From Moritella dasanensis ArB 0140 (lineage in GTDB: Bacteria > Pseudomonadota > Gammaproteobacteria > Enterobacterales > Moritellaceae), in contig NZ_AKXQ01000021.1 in NCBI RefSeq assembly GCF_000276805.1, forward strand, positions 21,620-85,619: a stretch of 64,000 nt of DNA. The letters run 5' to 3'. Positions 9,655-18,886 of this stretch are shown here, one piece after another (the stretch's first letter is position 1; each line of letters starts with the position of its first letter). The position numbers and the translations under genes are program-made. The notes beneath the pieces are model-generated. The model ran no database searches. It worked only from the letters and a program-made list of their open reading frames with translations, and was not told where the DNA came from.

Positions 9655-10002
9655 ATGGCATTAAACAAACATAAATTTTGGTTTCGATTACTATTAGTCA
9701 TCGTCATACTCGCGATCTGTATGCTTGCTTTTGGTAAACCCTCGACGAATATCCCCAAATTAAGCTACGACAAATTAAATCACTTCATCGCCTTTGTGAC
9801 ATTAGCCTTGCTGTTTGATTATAGTTTCCCACATAGGACTATCACGCTGTTTATGACATTACTGGGATTTGGTATTTTCATTGAGTTTATTCAAGGTATG
9901 ATACCCGGTCGCACTACCAGTCATTGGGATATCATCGCCGATTTAGTCGGTATAACCAGTTACTTAATTCTTCAACCATTACGAGCAAAAATACATGGCT
10001 AA
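9655..10002 (+). CDS. VanZ-like small membrane protein
   Basis: 115-residue protein with about four hydrophobic helices. The DKLNHFIAF motif and the SHWDIIADLVGI segment are typical of VanZ-like domains (the family of the glycopeptide-resistance accessory VanZ, most members of unknown role). Its stop overlaps the start of panE by 8 bases (ATGGCTAA), so translation of the two is probably coupled. Presence in a housekeeping operon argues against a resistance role. Confidence 0.75.
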   Translation: MALNKHKFWFRLLLVIVILAICMLAFGKPSTNIPKLSYDKLNHFIAFVTLALLFDYSFPHRTITLFMTLLGFGIFIEFIQGMIPGRTTSHWDIIADLVGITSYLILQPLRAKIHG

Positions 10003-10894
10003 TTGGAACATTCTCGGCGCGGGTGCTATCGGGCATTTCTTTGCAGAAAAATTATTAAAATCAGGCCAACATGCCGCGTTTGTTTTACGTCCCGAAAGTG
10101 AATCGCATATTCGCAGTTTTAACTTTGAAAACTTAGCCGGTGAAAACACCAGTAATACCGTCATGGCACAAGCCAAACTCACGCCTAAATGTGATTTTTT
10201 ATTAGTGACTTTAAAAGCTCAAGATGTGCTCCCAGCATTAACCTTATTGCAATCACAAATTGATAAGCATTGTTGTATCGTGTTATTACACAATGGCATG
10301 GGTACGGCAGAGCAAACTGAAAAATTGTTTCCACGCCACGCTATCATGGTCGGCACCACATCCAACGGCGTATTGAAAGTCTCTGATGATCATGTTCGCC
10401 ACACTGGCGCAGGTGTCACTTGGTTAGGGCCATTTAATAACCAGGCCAAACGCTACAAAGATATAGCCGAGCAATTATGGGCGTTGGAAGAATTAACCTG
10501 GTGTGATGATATTCGTCAGAAGTTGTGGCTTAAGCTCGTGATTAACTGTGCGATAAACCCGTTAACCGCGATCCATCAATGCAATAATGGCGAATTAGCA
10601 AAGCCAGCGTTACATCCACAGGTCGTTAAGATTGTGCAAGAGTTAGCATTAGTCTGTGAAAAAGCGCGCTTACCTTGGTCTTATGCCGAACTACAAGCTC
10701 AGGTTGATAACGTCATCGAGCGTACCGCTGAAAACTATTCTTCAATGCATCAAGACCAGCACTTTAATCGTCAGTCCGAAATTGATTTTATTACCGGTTA
10801 TGTACTGAAAGTGGCGAATGCCTACAGTATCCCTATACCAACGAACCAAGCTTTATTCGATAAAATCAAGCAGCAAGAAAGGGTATTAGTTTAA
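9995..10894 (+). CDS. panE: 2-dehydropantoate 2-reductase (ketopantoate reductase)
   Basis: 299-residue NADPH-dependent ketopantoate reductase of the pantothenate/CoA pathway. It has the N-terminal dinucleotide motif GAGAIG (residues 8-13), LLHNGMGTAE, and the catalytic-domain motif KLVINCAINPLTAI with Lys180 (catalytic) and Asn184. Conserved Ser/Glu positions follow near SSMHQDQHFNRQSEID. The start lies within the upstream vanZ-like gene (8-base overlap). A clear terminator follows. Other members of this fold reduce related 2-ketoacids, but the motif set fits PanE. Confidence 0.88.
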   Translation: MANWNILGAGAIGHFFAEKLLKSGQHAAFVLRPESESHIRSFNFENLAGENTSNTVMAQAKLTPKCDFLLVTLKAQDVLPALTLLQSQIDKHCCIVLLHNGMGTAEQTEKLFPRHAIMVGTTSNGVLKVSDDHVRHTGAGVTWLGPFNNQAKRYKDIAEQLWALEELTWCDDIRQKLWLKLVINCAINPLTAIHQCNNGELAKPALHPQVVKIVQELALVCEKARLPWSYAELQAQVDNVIERTAENYSSMHQDQHFNRQSEIDFITGYVLKVANAYSIPIPTNQALFDKIKQQERVLV

Positions 10895-10905
10895 ACCCGA
10901 GATCA

Positions 10906-10934
10906 AAAAAGCCAGCAATCACTTGCTGGCTTTT
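10906..10934 (+). terminator. Terminator downstream of panE
   Basis: GCCAGCAA stem with a 4-base loop, an A tract before and TTTT after. Convergent with thiI, about 70 bases from its stop. Confidence 0.8.
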
Positions 10935-11006
10935 ATTCATAACCTCGCTAAGACCTAAATCTCAAACCTTAGCCTCAGCAATATTATTGCTTAAGGATAT
11001 TAAAAG

Positions 11007-12461
11007 TTAAGGACGGTAAACTTTAACGTTACCATAACCTTTTTCAATCAAGTAAAGCGCTTGTAGCTTACTCATCACACCACGATCACAGTATAGTAAG
11101 TAAGTCTTGTCTTGATCTAATTCACCGAACTGATTACCTAACTTAAAGAAAGGCATGTGCTGCACTTCAAGTCCATCCACATCAAGTGGTGAATCTTCAA
11201 CTTCATCGATACTACGAATGTCTAAGATCACTTCGTTTGCTGCGATTTCAGTTACTGCTTCAACATCGCTTACTTGTTCTTGTGTTTCTGTCGCGATTTG
11301 ACGAATATCGATAACTTTAGCATCCATAACAACTTGGTCAATCAATGCCATATCGAATTTAGCTTCTTCCGCTTCAATCTTCTCTTTCACTGCTTTAACT
11401 GTTGGTTTATTTGAAATAACACCACAGTATTCAGGAATTGTTTCAGAGAATTCAGCCGTACCAATTTTACGCGCCGTATCGATAATGTCTTGCTTATCAG
11501 CCACAATCAATGGGCGTAAAATCAGCATATCAGTAACAGAATCGATTAACGATAAGTTACGGATAGTTTGGCTTGATACTTGGCCTACTGCTTCACCCGT
11601 TACTAGCGCTTCGATACCGAGACGTTCTGCAACTTTAGACGCTGCGCGCATCATCATACGTTTCAGTACCACACCCATTTGCGAGTTATCTACTTTTTCT
11701 AAGATCTCTGCAACAACTGGATCGAACGGCACACTAATAAATTTAACTTTATGTGACGAGCTGTATTTGTTCCACAAGTAATATGAAATTTGTTTCACAC
11801 CGATCTCATGCGCATCACCGCCAAGATTGAAGAAACAGAAATGCGTACGACTACCACGTTTAATCGTTAAGTAGCTTGATACTGCCGAGTCAAAACCGCC
11901 TGACATTAATGATAGAACATCTTCTTGTCCAGCCATTGGGAAACCACCCAGGCCTTCGTGGCGTTCAGTCACTAAATAAAGCTTTTCGTGTTCAATTTCA
12001 ATTTTGATTGTTTCTTGTGGTTTTCTTAATTTAACACCAGCGGCATCAGTATGCTGATTTAAGCCACCGCCAACATAACGTTCTACGTCAATCGAGGTAA
12101 AATCATGTTTGCCGTTACGTTTAGCGCGTACACAGAATGTTTTACCCGCAAGCAAGTCTTTATAAACTGGTAATGCTTGTTGGAAAATATCATCCAGATC
12201 GGTAAAAGTAGATTCGTGTACTTCTAATGAATGGGCAATACCCGGAGTATTTCTTAATACTTCACGATAGAAGTCGCGGTTTTTATCACTGTCGTCGGTA
12301 GTACGAACAACAATTTTATCCCATTCAAGGATCACGCGAGCATGTTCATCTTCACGACGTAAAATATTACGTAAACTCGATTGCAGCATTTTACTGAAAC
12401 GCTGACGCACGGATTTACTTTTCATCATTACTTCTGGGAATATCTTTACAATAAATTTCAT
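11007..12461 (-). CDS. thiI: tRNA 4-thiouridine synthase ThiI
   Basis: 484-residue enzyme that transfers sulfur to U8 of tRNA and supplies sulfur for the thiamine thiazole. Domain order: an N-terminal ferredoxin-like/THUMP region, the PP-loop adenylation domain ([14 protein letters not shown]), and a C-terminal rhodanese domain with the persulfide Cys in YCDRGVMS. A second conserved Cys in PEYCGVIS is the expected disulfide partner, so the full-length enterobacterial-type architecture is present. The start at 12461 ([10 protein letters not shown]) matches the family; an in-frame upstream codon at 12485 is not supported by a ribosome site. Confidence 0.95.
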   Translation of the reverse strand: MKFIVKIFPEVMMKSKSVRQRFSKMLQSSLRNILRREDEHARVILEWDKIVVRTTDDSDKNRDFYREVLRNTPGIAHSLEVHESTFTDLDDIFQQALPVYKDLLAGKTFCVRAKRNGKHDFTSIDVERYVGGGLNQHTDAAGVKLRKPQETIKIEIEHEKLYLVTERHEGLGGFPMAGQEDVLSLMSGGFDSAVSSYLTIKRGSRTHFCFFNLGGDAHEIGVKQISYYLWNKYSSSHKVKFISVPFDPVVAEILEKVDNSQMGVVLKRMMMRAASKVAERLGIEALVTGEAVGQVSSQTIRNLSLIDSVTDMLILRPLIVADKQDIIDTARKIGTAEFSETIPEYCGVISNKPTVKAVKEKIEAEEAKFDMALIDQVVMDAKVIDIRQIATETQEQVSDVEAVTEIAANEVILDIRSIDEVEDSPLDVDGLEVQHMPFFKLGNQFGELDQDKTYLLYCDRGVMSKLQALYLIEKGYGNVKVYRP

Positions 12462-12556
12462 GGTTTTGCCTACATCATAGTTCAAACAAACAGTTGGCCC
12501 AGCATTTCATCGCGCTGGGTGTTTAGCTGATATATTCGATTAACTTAAATCAAAAT

Positions 12557-12590
12557 AAAAAAAACGGGCGCACCTTTAGATGAGCCCGTT
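12557..12590 (-). terminator. Terminator downstream of the ligB-like gene
   Basis: On the minus strand AACGGGC pairs with GCCCGTT and is followed by a run of eight T. It lies between the ligB-like gene and thiI and separates the two minus-strand units. Confidence 0.8.
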
Positions 12591-12638
12591 CCTGTTGCTG
12601 GACAGCAGTATACCCAAAATGTCTAAATATGCAAGATG

Positions 12639-13865
12639 CTAACGACTGCTCACAAGCCTGGTTAATTGCGGTATTGCATTGCCTACTAACTCAATTTCGA
12701 CTTGACTACCGACTTCAATCTTAGACTGTAATAACCACGGCTGAGAGCGACCAGAAACGCGGGTTACTTGATGTCCCGACAACGCCAGTAGCTGCACATG
12801 AACAACAGGGGTAATACGTCCACTTTTCCCGATTTGATAAGTAATATCAGTGACATTACTGAAGCCTTTCGGACCCGTGAATTTTAACGCCAACGCCCAG
12901 CGCGGTGCATGCTGGGTTTGACCATATTGACGTTGTCGAGCGCTTTTAGCTAACTTAATCACAATACCATCGAGTAATAACGTCTCTGTATTTTGATAAT
13001 GTGCGAACCAATAATCGATGTCTTTAGGGTTGTCGATGGCATGACTCATTTTCGACATATCAGCAAAGCCGAGCATGGCTAACTGGGCTAACGCCATCAC
13101 TTCGTCATTATAAGGAGCATCAACCCAACGCCAAGGCATAAAGCGCAGACTCATGACATCAGTTTGTGTTGGTGATAACTGGCTAGTGATACCCGCAGTC
13201 ATATGACGAGAAGAAACATATTTACCGCGTTGCAGCCAATCTTGCTGACCAACATATAACTCGCCATGAATAACTAAAGTATGTGGATAAGCGATAATAC
13301 TGTCGACCGCATGACTGCGTAACATCAACGCCAATAAGTCACGACCGTGTTTGCCATTGCCTCTGCTTGATGCGGCCACGAGCATGCCTTTCTCATAAAC
13401 CAATTCAACCGCCATGCCATCAACCTTAGGCTGAATTAACAGTTGCTGGTCGTGATGACGTTGGTAAAATTTATCGACCAGGCTTCTTTCCCTTACCGAG
13501 TTTAAACTGAGCATCTGCTGTCGGTGCAGCTGTCGATCATTATATTGCGCGGTCTGACTGCCAATCTGCGTTAATACCGGCGACAAGCACTGCGATAACA
13601 CCCTAAGTTCATCGACGAGTAAATCAAATTCACCATCATGTAATAATGGCGTATTGCCAGCATAATAAATTTGTCGATGCTTAACGATCTGTGTTTCTAG
13701 GTAACTGATGCGGTGCTGATTAAGGACGCTTGGACAACGGGAGTGACTATCAGCACTTTTAGTCTGTGAATGGATTGATAATACTGGTATAGCTTCAACA
13801 GCCAACAATGACTGGGTGTTTGATAGAAATAAGGGTACAAGTAATGAAGACGTGCGTATAAACAT
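12639..13865 (-). CDS. ligB: LigB-like NAD-dependent DNA ligase lacking the C-terminal HhH region
   Basis: 408-residue protein of the LigB branch of NAD+-dependent DNA ligases. The nucleotidyltransferase domain has the catalytic lysine in PKVDG (K147), SSRGNG, HGELYV and LLDGIVIKL motifs. An OB-fold follows (YQIGKSGRITPVVHV). The protein stops directly after the OB-fold, whereas E. coli LigB (560 residues) continues into a helix-hairpin-helix domain. The N-terminus (about 25 residues, hydrophobic, ending LLAVEA) looks like a signal peptide, as in E. coli LigB. The start at 13865 has GGAAC 6 bases upstream; a TTG at 13910 is less likely. A terminator follows the stop, with no decayed HhH remnant. 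Confidence 0.82.
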   Translation of the reverse strand: MFIRTSSLLVPLFLSNTQSLLAVEAIPVLSIHSQTKSADSHSRCPSVLNQHRISYLETQIVKHRQIYYAGNTPLLHDGEFDLLVDELRVLSQCLSPVLTQIGSQTAQYNDRQLHRQQMLSLNSVRERSLVDKFYQRHHDQQLLIQPKVDGMAVELVYEKGMLVAASSRGNGKHGRDLLALMLRSHAVDSIIAYPHTLVIHGELYVGQQDWLQRGKYVSSRHMTAGITSQLSPTQTDVMSLRFMPWRWVDAPYNDEVMALAQLAMLGFADMSKMSHAIDNPKDIDYWFAHYQNTETLLLDGIVIKLAKSARQRQYGQTQHAPRWALALKFTGPKGFSNVTDITYQIGKSGRITPVVHVQLLALSGHQVTRVSGRSQPWLLQSKIEVGSQVEIELVGNAIPQLTRLVSSR

Positions 13866-14104
13866 CTGAGTTCCAAACAATATGGTGATACAATTCAGTA
13901 TGATAAACAAGATGGAAGTTAACCGATTAATTTCATGGCGGTGAACAGAAGCGTCGAATAGCGTAACTTTCGCGGACTGTTAATCGTGTGCCATCACAAA
14001 TCAGTAACTCAATGAATGCGTATTAATGTGGCTTATTTACGTGTTTGCACGCATTGCACGAAACGATATTCTTGAACTTACTTCATCATCAACTACACTA
14101 AGAT

Positions 14105-14110
14105 TATAAT
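14105..14110 (+). promoter_or_regulatory. Candidate -10 element upstream of the gene at 14141
   Basis: A perfect TATAAT lies about 30 bases upstream of the start codon. The -35 region (CTTCAT at 14081) is poor. Confidence 0.4.
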
Positions 14111-14140
14111 TCCCAACGTTCTGTCCTGAGAGGTATTACC

Positions 14141-14374
14141 ATGCAACTTTCCGATATCAAAAGCATGTATCACAGACATGAGTTAGTCGAAGCAATTGTC
14201 GAACCCTCATTAGTCGCGAATGGATGGATAGTAGAATTTAAATCTGAGAATGGCGATATTATTCCGCTTACTGATTTTAGTGGCCATGAGAAATGTTATC
14301 GAAACTTAGATATTGCCACTGCCACCGCACAACAAGTCGGTTTTCCGAGTGTCAGAATAGACGAATCATTTTAA
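14141..14374 (+). CDS. Small hypothetical protein, 77 residues
   Basis: Unrecognised small soluble protein. AGAGG lies 8 bases before the ATG, a TATAAT box lies upstream and a hairpin follows the stop, so it looks like a complete independent transcription unit. The sequence alternates short strands and helices (VEAIVEPSLVANGWIVEFKS, then DIIPLTDFSGHEKCYRN) and ends with a helix rich in Ala and Thr. It has no signal peptide, cysteine pair or membrane segment. I have an impression of similar small proteins in Vibrio and Shewanella genomes but cannot name a function. Confidence 0.72.
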   Translation: MQLSDIKSMYHRHELVEAIVEPSLVANGWIVEFKSENGDIIPLTDFSGHEKCYRNLDIATATAQQVGFPSVRIDESF

Positions 14375-14400
14375 CTCTCCAATAACCAGTCAGCAAGGAT

Positions 14401-14432
14401 ATGGTCAGCAGATATGACGCTGACCATTTATC
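14401..14432 (+). terminator. Possible terminator after the 77-residue gene
   Basis: Perfect 9-bp stem ATGGTCAGC with a 9-base loop, followed by TTATCTAATT. The T tract is imperfect. Confidence 0.4.
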
Positions 14433-14470
14433 TAATTACCGCTTAAAATAATCACATATATCGTTACGAA

Positions 14471-14977
14471 TTACGGTTCAAAACCTTTACGCATAAATGC
14501 TTTACCGTCACAATTTGCACAAGGTAATACAACCGCAGGATGAAATAATTCTTTTTTATAACCGCAGCGCACACACATTAATAAACCAAAGCCCACTTTA
14601 TCACCGGATTTATAATGTCCTTGATGCTGCAAATCGTCTCCGACCTCAGTCCACTCGACTTGGGTCTTATCCGTTATCGATGCGAGCGTCTCCCAAGTGA
14701 CTTTATCCCATGCTTGATACCATGCTGATAATTTAAAGTCCGCAAGGCTGGTTTGATAATCTTTATTAAATTCACCAAGATCATGGCGAATATAAGCCGA
14801 CGCTTCCGTTAACTCTTTTTTGGTTAAGTCTCCCGCTGCGCCTAAATACGCCTCGGCTTTCAGCATAAATCGTTGCGTAAAATCATTACCCATAAATACA
14901 TCCCCTTTTTTATAAGTCAGAGGATGTACAGATAACTTACGCACTGAATTTTGATATTGAGTGTTTAATTTAGCCAT
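14471..14977 (-). CDS. ybeL: Zinc-ribbon protein of the YbeL/DUF1451 family
   Basis: 168-residue protein with an N-terminal helical region and a C-terminal zinc ribbon formed by CVRC and CANC pairs (MCVRCGYKKELF ... LPCANCDGKAF). E. coli ybeL sits near leuS, and leuS follows here divergently, which supports the name. The start at 14977 (MAKLNTQYQ) is set by GGAGG 5 bases upstream. Function in the cell is not established for this family. Confidence 0.82.
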   Translation of the reverse strand: MAKLNTQYQNSVRKLSVHPLTYKKGDVFMGNDFTQRFMLKAEAYLGAAGDLTKKELTEASAYIRHDLGEFNKDYQTSLADFKLSAWYQAWDKVTWETLASITDKTQVEWTEVGDDLQHQGHYKSGDKVGFGLLMCVRCGYKKELFHPAVVLPCANCDGKAFMRKGFEP

Positions 14978-15307
14978 ATAAACCTCCAAACTAATTTAAT
15001 AACAAACCTTGCCGTTTTATCAAAAAAAAGTAATCTCAATTCACGATGAAAAAATCTTTTTGTTCTGTAACCGTGACGATTTAACGATGATAAAAAAGCC
15101 ATTACTATAACTTAAGTATATGCCAAAATGCCCAGCCAACAAGCGGTCTGCATCACATACTTTCCTTGTAAAATCCACGGTTCTGCATTATCAGTCAGGA
15201 AATCTTATCGCTATCTGCAAATGAAACTTGTTGCCCTCTCTGTGCTAAGGTATTCTATGGCAAAATTTTGTTTCTAAATCCTACCAAGAACAGACTGGAT
15301 ATTACCC
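14978..15307. other. Divergent intergenic region ybeL / leuS
   Basis: 330 bases with no convincing gene. It holds the ybeL ribosome site at its left end and a good leuS promoter (15228-15256). The middle is AT-rich with A and T runs; no leucine-rich leader peptide, T-box or terminator/antiterminator pair was recognised. Confidence 0.6.
15228..15256 (+). promoter_or_regulatory. Probable sigma-70 promoter of leuS
   Basis: TTGTTG and TATTCT hexamers with exactly 17 bases between them, about 50 bases upstream of the leuS start codon. Confidence 0.55.
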
Positions 15308-17914
15308 ATGCAAGAACAATATACTCCAAGCAGTATCGAACCTCAGGTTCAACAACACTGGCAAGAAAATAAAACATTCGAAGTAAAAAACGACGAAAAT
15401 AAAGAAAAATTTTACTGCTTGTCTATGTTCCCATACCCAAGTGGTAGACTGCACATGGGCCACGTACGTAACTATACAATTGGCGACGTAATCGCGCGTT
15501 TCCAACGTATGCAAGGCAAAAACGTATTGCAACCTATTGGTTGGGATGCATTTGGTCTACCAGCTGAAAATGCAGCAATCAAGAACAACACTGCACCTGC
15601 GCCTTGGACATATGAAAACATTGATTACATGAAAGGTCAGCTAACGTCTCTAGGCTTTGGTTATGACTGGAGTCGTGAAATCGCAACATGTACACCAGAG
15701 TACTACCGTTGGGAACAAGAGTTCTTCACTAAACTATTCAACAAAGGTTTAGTTTACAAGAAGACATCATCAGTTAACTGGTGTCCAAACGATGAAACGG
15801 TACTGGCTAACGAACAAGTAAATGACGGTTGTTGCTGGCGTTGTGATACCCCTGTAGAACAGAAAGAAATTCCACAGTGGTTCATTAAGATCACCGAATA
15901 CGCAGACGAGCTACTCACATCAATTGATGATCTTGATGGCTGGCCTGAACAAGTTAAAACAATGCAACGTAACTGGATCGGCCGCAGTGAAGGTATCGAA
16001 CTAGACTTCACAGTTGAAGCTTCTCCTATAATAAAAAGCAGTGATGAACTAAGCAAGCTATCGGTATACACAACACGTCCAGACACAGTGATGGGCGTAA
16101 CGTATGTTGGTATCGCAGCAGGTCACCCACTTGCAGAGCAAGCAGCATTAACAAACCCAGCACTAGCAGAATTCAACCTTGAATGTAAAAACATGAAAGT
16201 GGCTGAAGCTGATCTAGAAAAAATGGAAAAGAAAGGCATGGCTACTGGCCTATACGCTATTCATCCATTAAATGGTCGTAAAGTACCTGTATACGTAGCA
16301 AACTTCGTATTAATGGGTTACGGCACTGGCGCAGTAATGGCGGTTCCAGCTCACGACCAACGTGACTATGAATTCGCAACGAAATACGGCATCGATATTG
16401 TTCCGGTTATTAAACCAAGCGACGGTAGCGAGCTAGATGTTTCTGAAGTAGCATTCACTGAAAAAGGTGTATTGTTTAATTCAGGTGAATTCGACGGCTT
16501 AGAATTTGGCGCAGCAGTAGATGCAATCGCGGCTAAATTAGAAGCAAACGGTCAAGGCACCAAGAAAGTTAACTTCCGTCTACGTGACTGGGGTGTTTCT
16601 CGCCAACGTTATTGGGGTGCTCCAATCCCAATGTTGACACTTGAAGATGGTTCAGTTGTACCAACACCTGCAGACCAACTGCCAGTTATCTTACCTGAAG
16701 ATGTTAAAATGGACGGTATTCAAAGTCCAATTAAAGCCGATTTAGAATGGGCTAAAACCACATACAACGGTCAACCAGCACTACGTGAAACAGACACATT
16801 TGATACCTTCATGGAATCATCTTGGTACTATGCACGTTACTGTAGCGCAACATCAGAAACTGAAATGCTAAACCGTGATGATGCAAATCACTGGTTACCA
16901 GTAGATCAGTATGTTGGTGGTATTGAACACGCCTGTATGCATTTATTATATGCCCGTTTCTTCCATAAATTGCTACGTGATGAGCAAATGGTTGATAGCA
17001 ACGAACCGTTCAAACGTCTACTTTGTCAAGGTATGGTACTTGCTGATGCATACTACTACACCAACGACAACGGCGGCCGTGTTTGGGTTTCTCCATTAGA
17101 CGTAACAGTTGAGCGTGACGAAAAAGGTCAACCAACTAAGTACATCGACAATGAAGGCAATGAACTTGTTTATACAGGCATGACAAAAATGTCTAAGTCT
17201 AAAAACAACGGTATTGACCCACAAACAATGATCGAACGTTTTGGTGCTGATACAGTACGCCTATTCATGATGTTTGCAGCACCAGCTGACCAAACACTAG
17301 AATGGCAAGACTCGGCAGTAGAAGGCGCACACCGTTTCCTACGTCGTATCTGGACATTAGCTTACAACCACATCAGTAAAGGTGACGTTGTTGCGCTAGA
17401 TGTTGCAGCACTGAACGGCAAGCAAAAAGAACTACGTCGTGAGATCCATAAAACAATTGCCAAGGTATCTGATGATATCGAACGTCGTCAAACGTTCAAT
17501 ACTGCAATTGCATCTGTTATGGAACTGATGAACAAGCTAGCTAAAGCACCACAAGAGTCAGAGCAAGACCGCGCACTACTTCAAGAAGCATTAGTGGCTG
17601 TTGTTCGTCTACTTGCACCTATCACGCCACACATCTGTTTTGAACTCTGGGGCAAATTAGGTCAAGAAGGTAGTATCGACGAAGCACTATGGCCTGTTGC
17701 TGATAAAGCGGCGATGGTTGAGTCTGAAAAACTAATCATCGTGCAAGTGAACGGTAAACTGCGTGCTAAATTAACAGTACCAGCTGACGCAACACGTGAA
17801 TCTGTTGAAGCATTAGCCAATGCAGATGAGAACGTAACTAAGTTCACTGACGGTAAAACAGTACGTAAAGTAATTTTCGTACCAGGTAAATTACTGAACA
17901 TTGTTGCAAACTAA
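15308..17914 (+). CDS. leuS: Leucyl-tRNA synthetase
   Basis: 868-residue class Ia aminoacyl-tRNA synthetase that charges tRNA-Leu. The HIGH-type motif HMGH is at residues 49-52 and KMSKS at 627-631. Between them is the CP1 editing domain, seen from motifs such as [13 protein letters not shown] and [17 protein letters not shown]; a C-terminal anticodon-binding domain follows. Length matches E. coli (860). A 9-bp hairpin (17927-17952) and then a strong terminator at 18032 follow, so unlike the usual arrangement leuS is not simply read through into lptE. Confidence 0.97.
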   Translation: MQEQYTPSSIEPQVQQHWQENKTFEVKNDENKEKFYCLSMFPYPSGRLHMGHVRNYTIGDVIARFQRMQGKNVLQPIGWDAFGLPAENAAIKNNTAPAPWTYENIDYMKGQLTSLGFGYDWSREIATCTPEYYRWEQEFFTKLFNKGLVYKKTSSVNWCPNDETVLANEQVNDGCCWRCDTPVEQKEIPQWFIKITEYADELLTSIDDLDGWPEQVKTMQRNWIGRSEGIELDFTVEASPIIKSSDELSKLSVYTTRPDTVMGVTYVGIAAGHPLAEQAALTNPALAEFNLECKNMKVAEADLEKMEKKGMATGLYAIHPLNGRKVPVYVANFVLMGYGTGAVMAVPAHDQRDYEFATKYGIDIVPVIKPSDGSELDVSEVAFTEKGVLFNSGEFDGLEFGAAVDAIAAKLEANGQGTKKVNFRLRDWGVSRQRYWGAPIPMLTLEDGSVVPTPADQLPVILPEDVKMDGIQSPIKADLEWAKTTYNGQPALRETDTFDTFMESSWYYARYCSATSETEMLNRDDANHWLPVDQYVGGIEHACMHLLYARFFHKLLRDEQMVDSNEPFKRLLCQGMVLADAYYYTNDNGGRVWVSPLDVTVERDEKGQPTKYIDNEGNELVYTGMTKMSKSKNNGIDPQTMIERFGADTVRLFMMFAAPADQTLEWQDSAVEGAHRFLRRIWTLAYNHISKGDVVALDVAALNGKQKELRREIHKTIAKVSDDIERRQTFNTAIASVMELMNKLAKAPQESEQDRALLQEALVAVVRLLAPITPHICFELWGKLGQEGSIDEALWPVADKAAMVESEKLIIVQVNGKLRAKLTVPADATRESVEALANADENVTKFTDGKTVRKVIFVPGKLLNIVAN

Positions 17915-18031
17915 GTAGCTGACTAAATAAGTCGTGGACTAAGACGACTTATCACCACTAAATACAACCTTAATTGATAATCTATTAACGCTGTATTTAG
18001 TCGGTTAATCGTCAATTTAGCCACAAATAAT

Positions 18032-18080
18032 AAGCCCTGTATTCTGCTTTTATTTTTATAGTAGAATACAGGGCTTTTTT
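18032..18080 (+). terminator. Terminator between leuS and lptE
   Basis: Stem of about 14 bp (AAGCCCTGTATTCT with its complement) across a loop of about 17 bases, ending in six or more T. Strong intrinsic terminator about 120 bases after the leuS stop. Confidence 0.87.
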
Positions 18081-18136
18081 GTTTTTAGATTACGTGTAAA
18101 ATTACCTACAACTAACTTATCTATTTTGTAGGCATT

Positions 18137-18886
18137 ATGATCGCATCGGCACTTAAACCTGGTTTTATTCGACTAATTTGCATCTTTCTTGTTACTGCAG
18201 TGCTTAGCGGCTGCGGCTTCCATTTAAAGAATGGCAGTGGTATTCCCAATGAATTACGTAATTTAACCTTAGTATCGAGTAAATATTCTGATCTAACCCG
18301 CCTAATCAAAAGAGAATTACGTTACAACCAAATTAATCTCGTAGAACCGACAGTCACCAGCATGGAATCGTTAACAACAGAAACCGATAACACGTCAGAT
18401 GACATGGGGGAAGACTCAACCCAAACTAAAATAACCGCAATGGATCCGGCGTTATTAAACTCAACAACACCTGTACTCAGAATCATGTCAGAGAGTACCG
18501 GTTCACGCACAGTATCTCTGTATTCAGATGCAACGGCAGCGGAATATGAACTTAGCTATGTTTTAGAAATGGAAGTTCGCTTACCTAATCAAGATCCTCA
18601 GTATTTCACTATCGCCCTACAACGTGATCAATTAAACAACTCTCAAGAAGCGCTTGCCCGTTCACGTGAATCTGAATTATTAGTGCGAGAACTACGTGAA
18701 GCAGCAGCACAACAGGTTGTCCGCACACTAAGCCAAGTTGTTATTGACCCACAGACAGCTGGCGATAGCGATGAAGAATCAACGCTAAATGACGCAGAGC
18801 TGACTACCGAATTAAGTACAAAATTGAATGCAGAACTTAATTCAGAGTTAAATACAGAGCTAAATACAGAAGTTGAAGCTAACTAA
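18137..18886 (+). CDS. lptE: LPS-assembly lipoprotein LptE
   Basis: 249-residue outer-membrane lipoprotein that plugs the LptD barrel in lipopolysaccharide export. The signal peptide ends in the lipobox LSGC with the lipidated Cys26, followed by GFHLKNG, the typical LptE beginning. The core has the expected length, but the protein carries an acidic, low-complexity C-terminal tail with four Leu-Asn-X-Glu repeats (DNA 18824-18871) not found in E. coli LptE (193 residues). An internal acidic insert (about residues 78-98) is also unusual. The stop overlaps the holA start (TAATG). Confidence 0.9.
   Translation: MIASALKPGFIRLICIFLVTAVLSGCGFHLKNGSGIPNELRNLTLVSSKYSDLTRLIKRELRYNQINLVEPTVTSMESLTTETDNTSDDMGEDSTQTKITAMDPALLNSTTPVLRIMSESTGSRTVSLYSDATAAEYELSYVLEMEVRLPNQDPQYFTIALQRDQLNNSQEALARSRESELLVRELREAAAQQVVRTLSQVVIDPQTAGDSDEESTLNDAELTTELSTKLNAELNSELNTELNTEVEAN
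18824..18871 (+). repeat. Four 12-base tandem repeats in the lptE 3' end
   Basis: Four imperfect in-frame 12-base units each encode Leu-Asn-(Ala/Ser/Thr)-Glu. Third-position differences between units suggest the array is not very recent. Confidence 0.8.

Noticed and set aside
9655..10002. VanZ-like gene as glycopeptide resistance
   Set aside because: It lies in a two-gene unit with panE in a Gram-negative core region; VanZ-like domains are widespread and mostly unrelated to resistance.
12639..13865. LigB-like gene as a frameshifted pseudogene
   Set aside because: The frame is intact over all ligase motifs, the stop is followed by a proper terminator, and the downstream bases do not encode HhH-like residues in any frame.
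14978..15307. T-box or leader control of leuS
   Set aside because: No T-box consensus or specifier-loop structure seen; a simple promoter explains the region.
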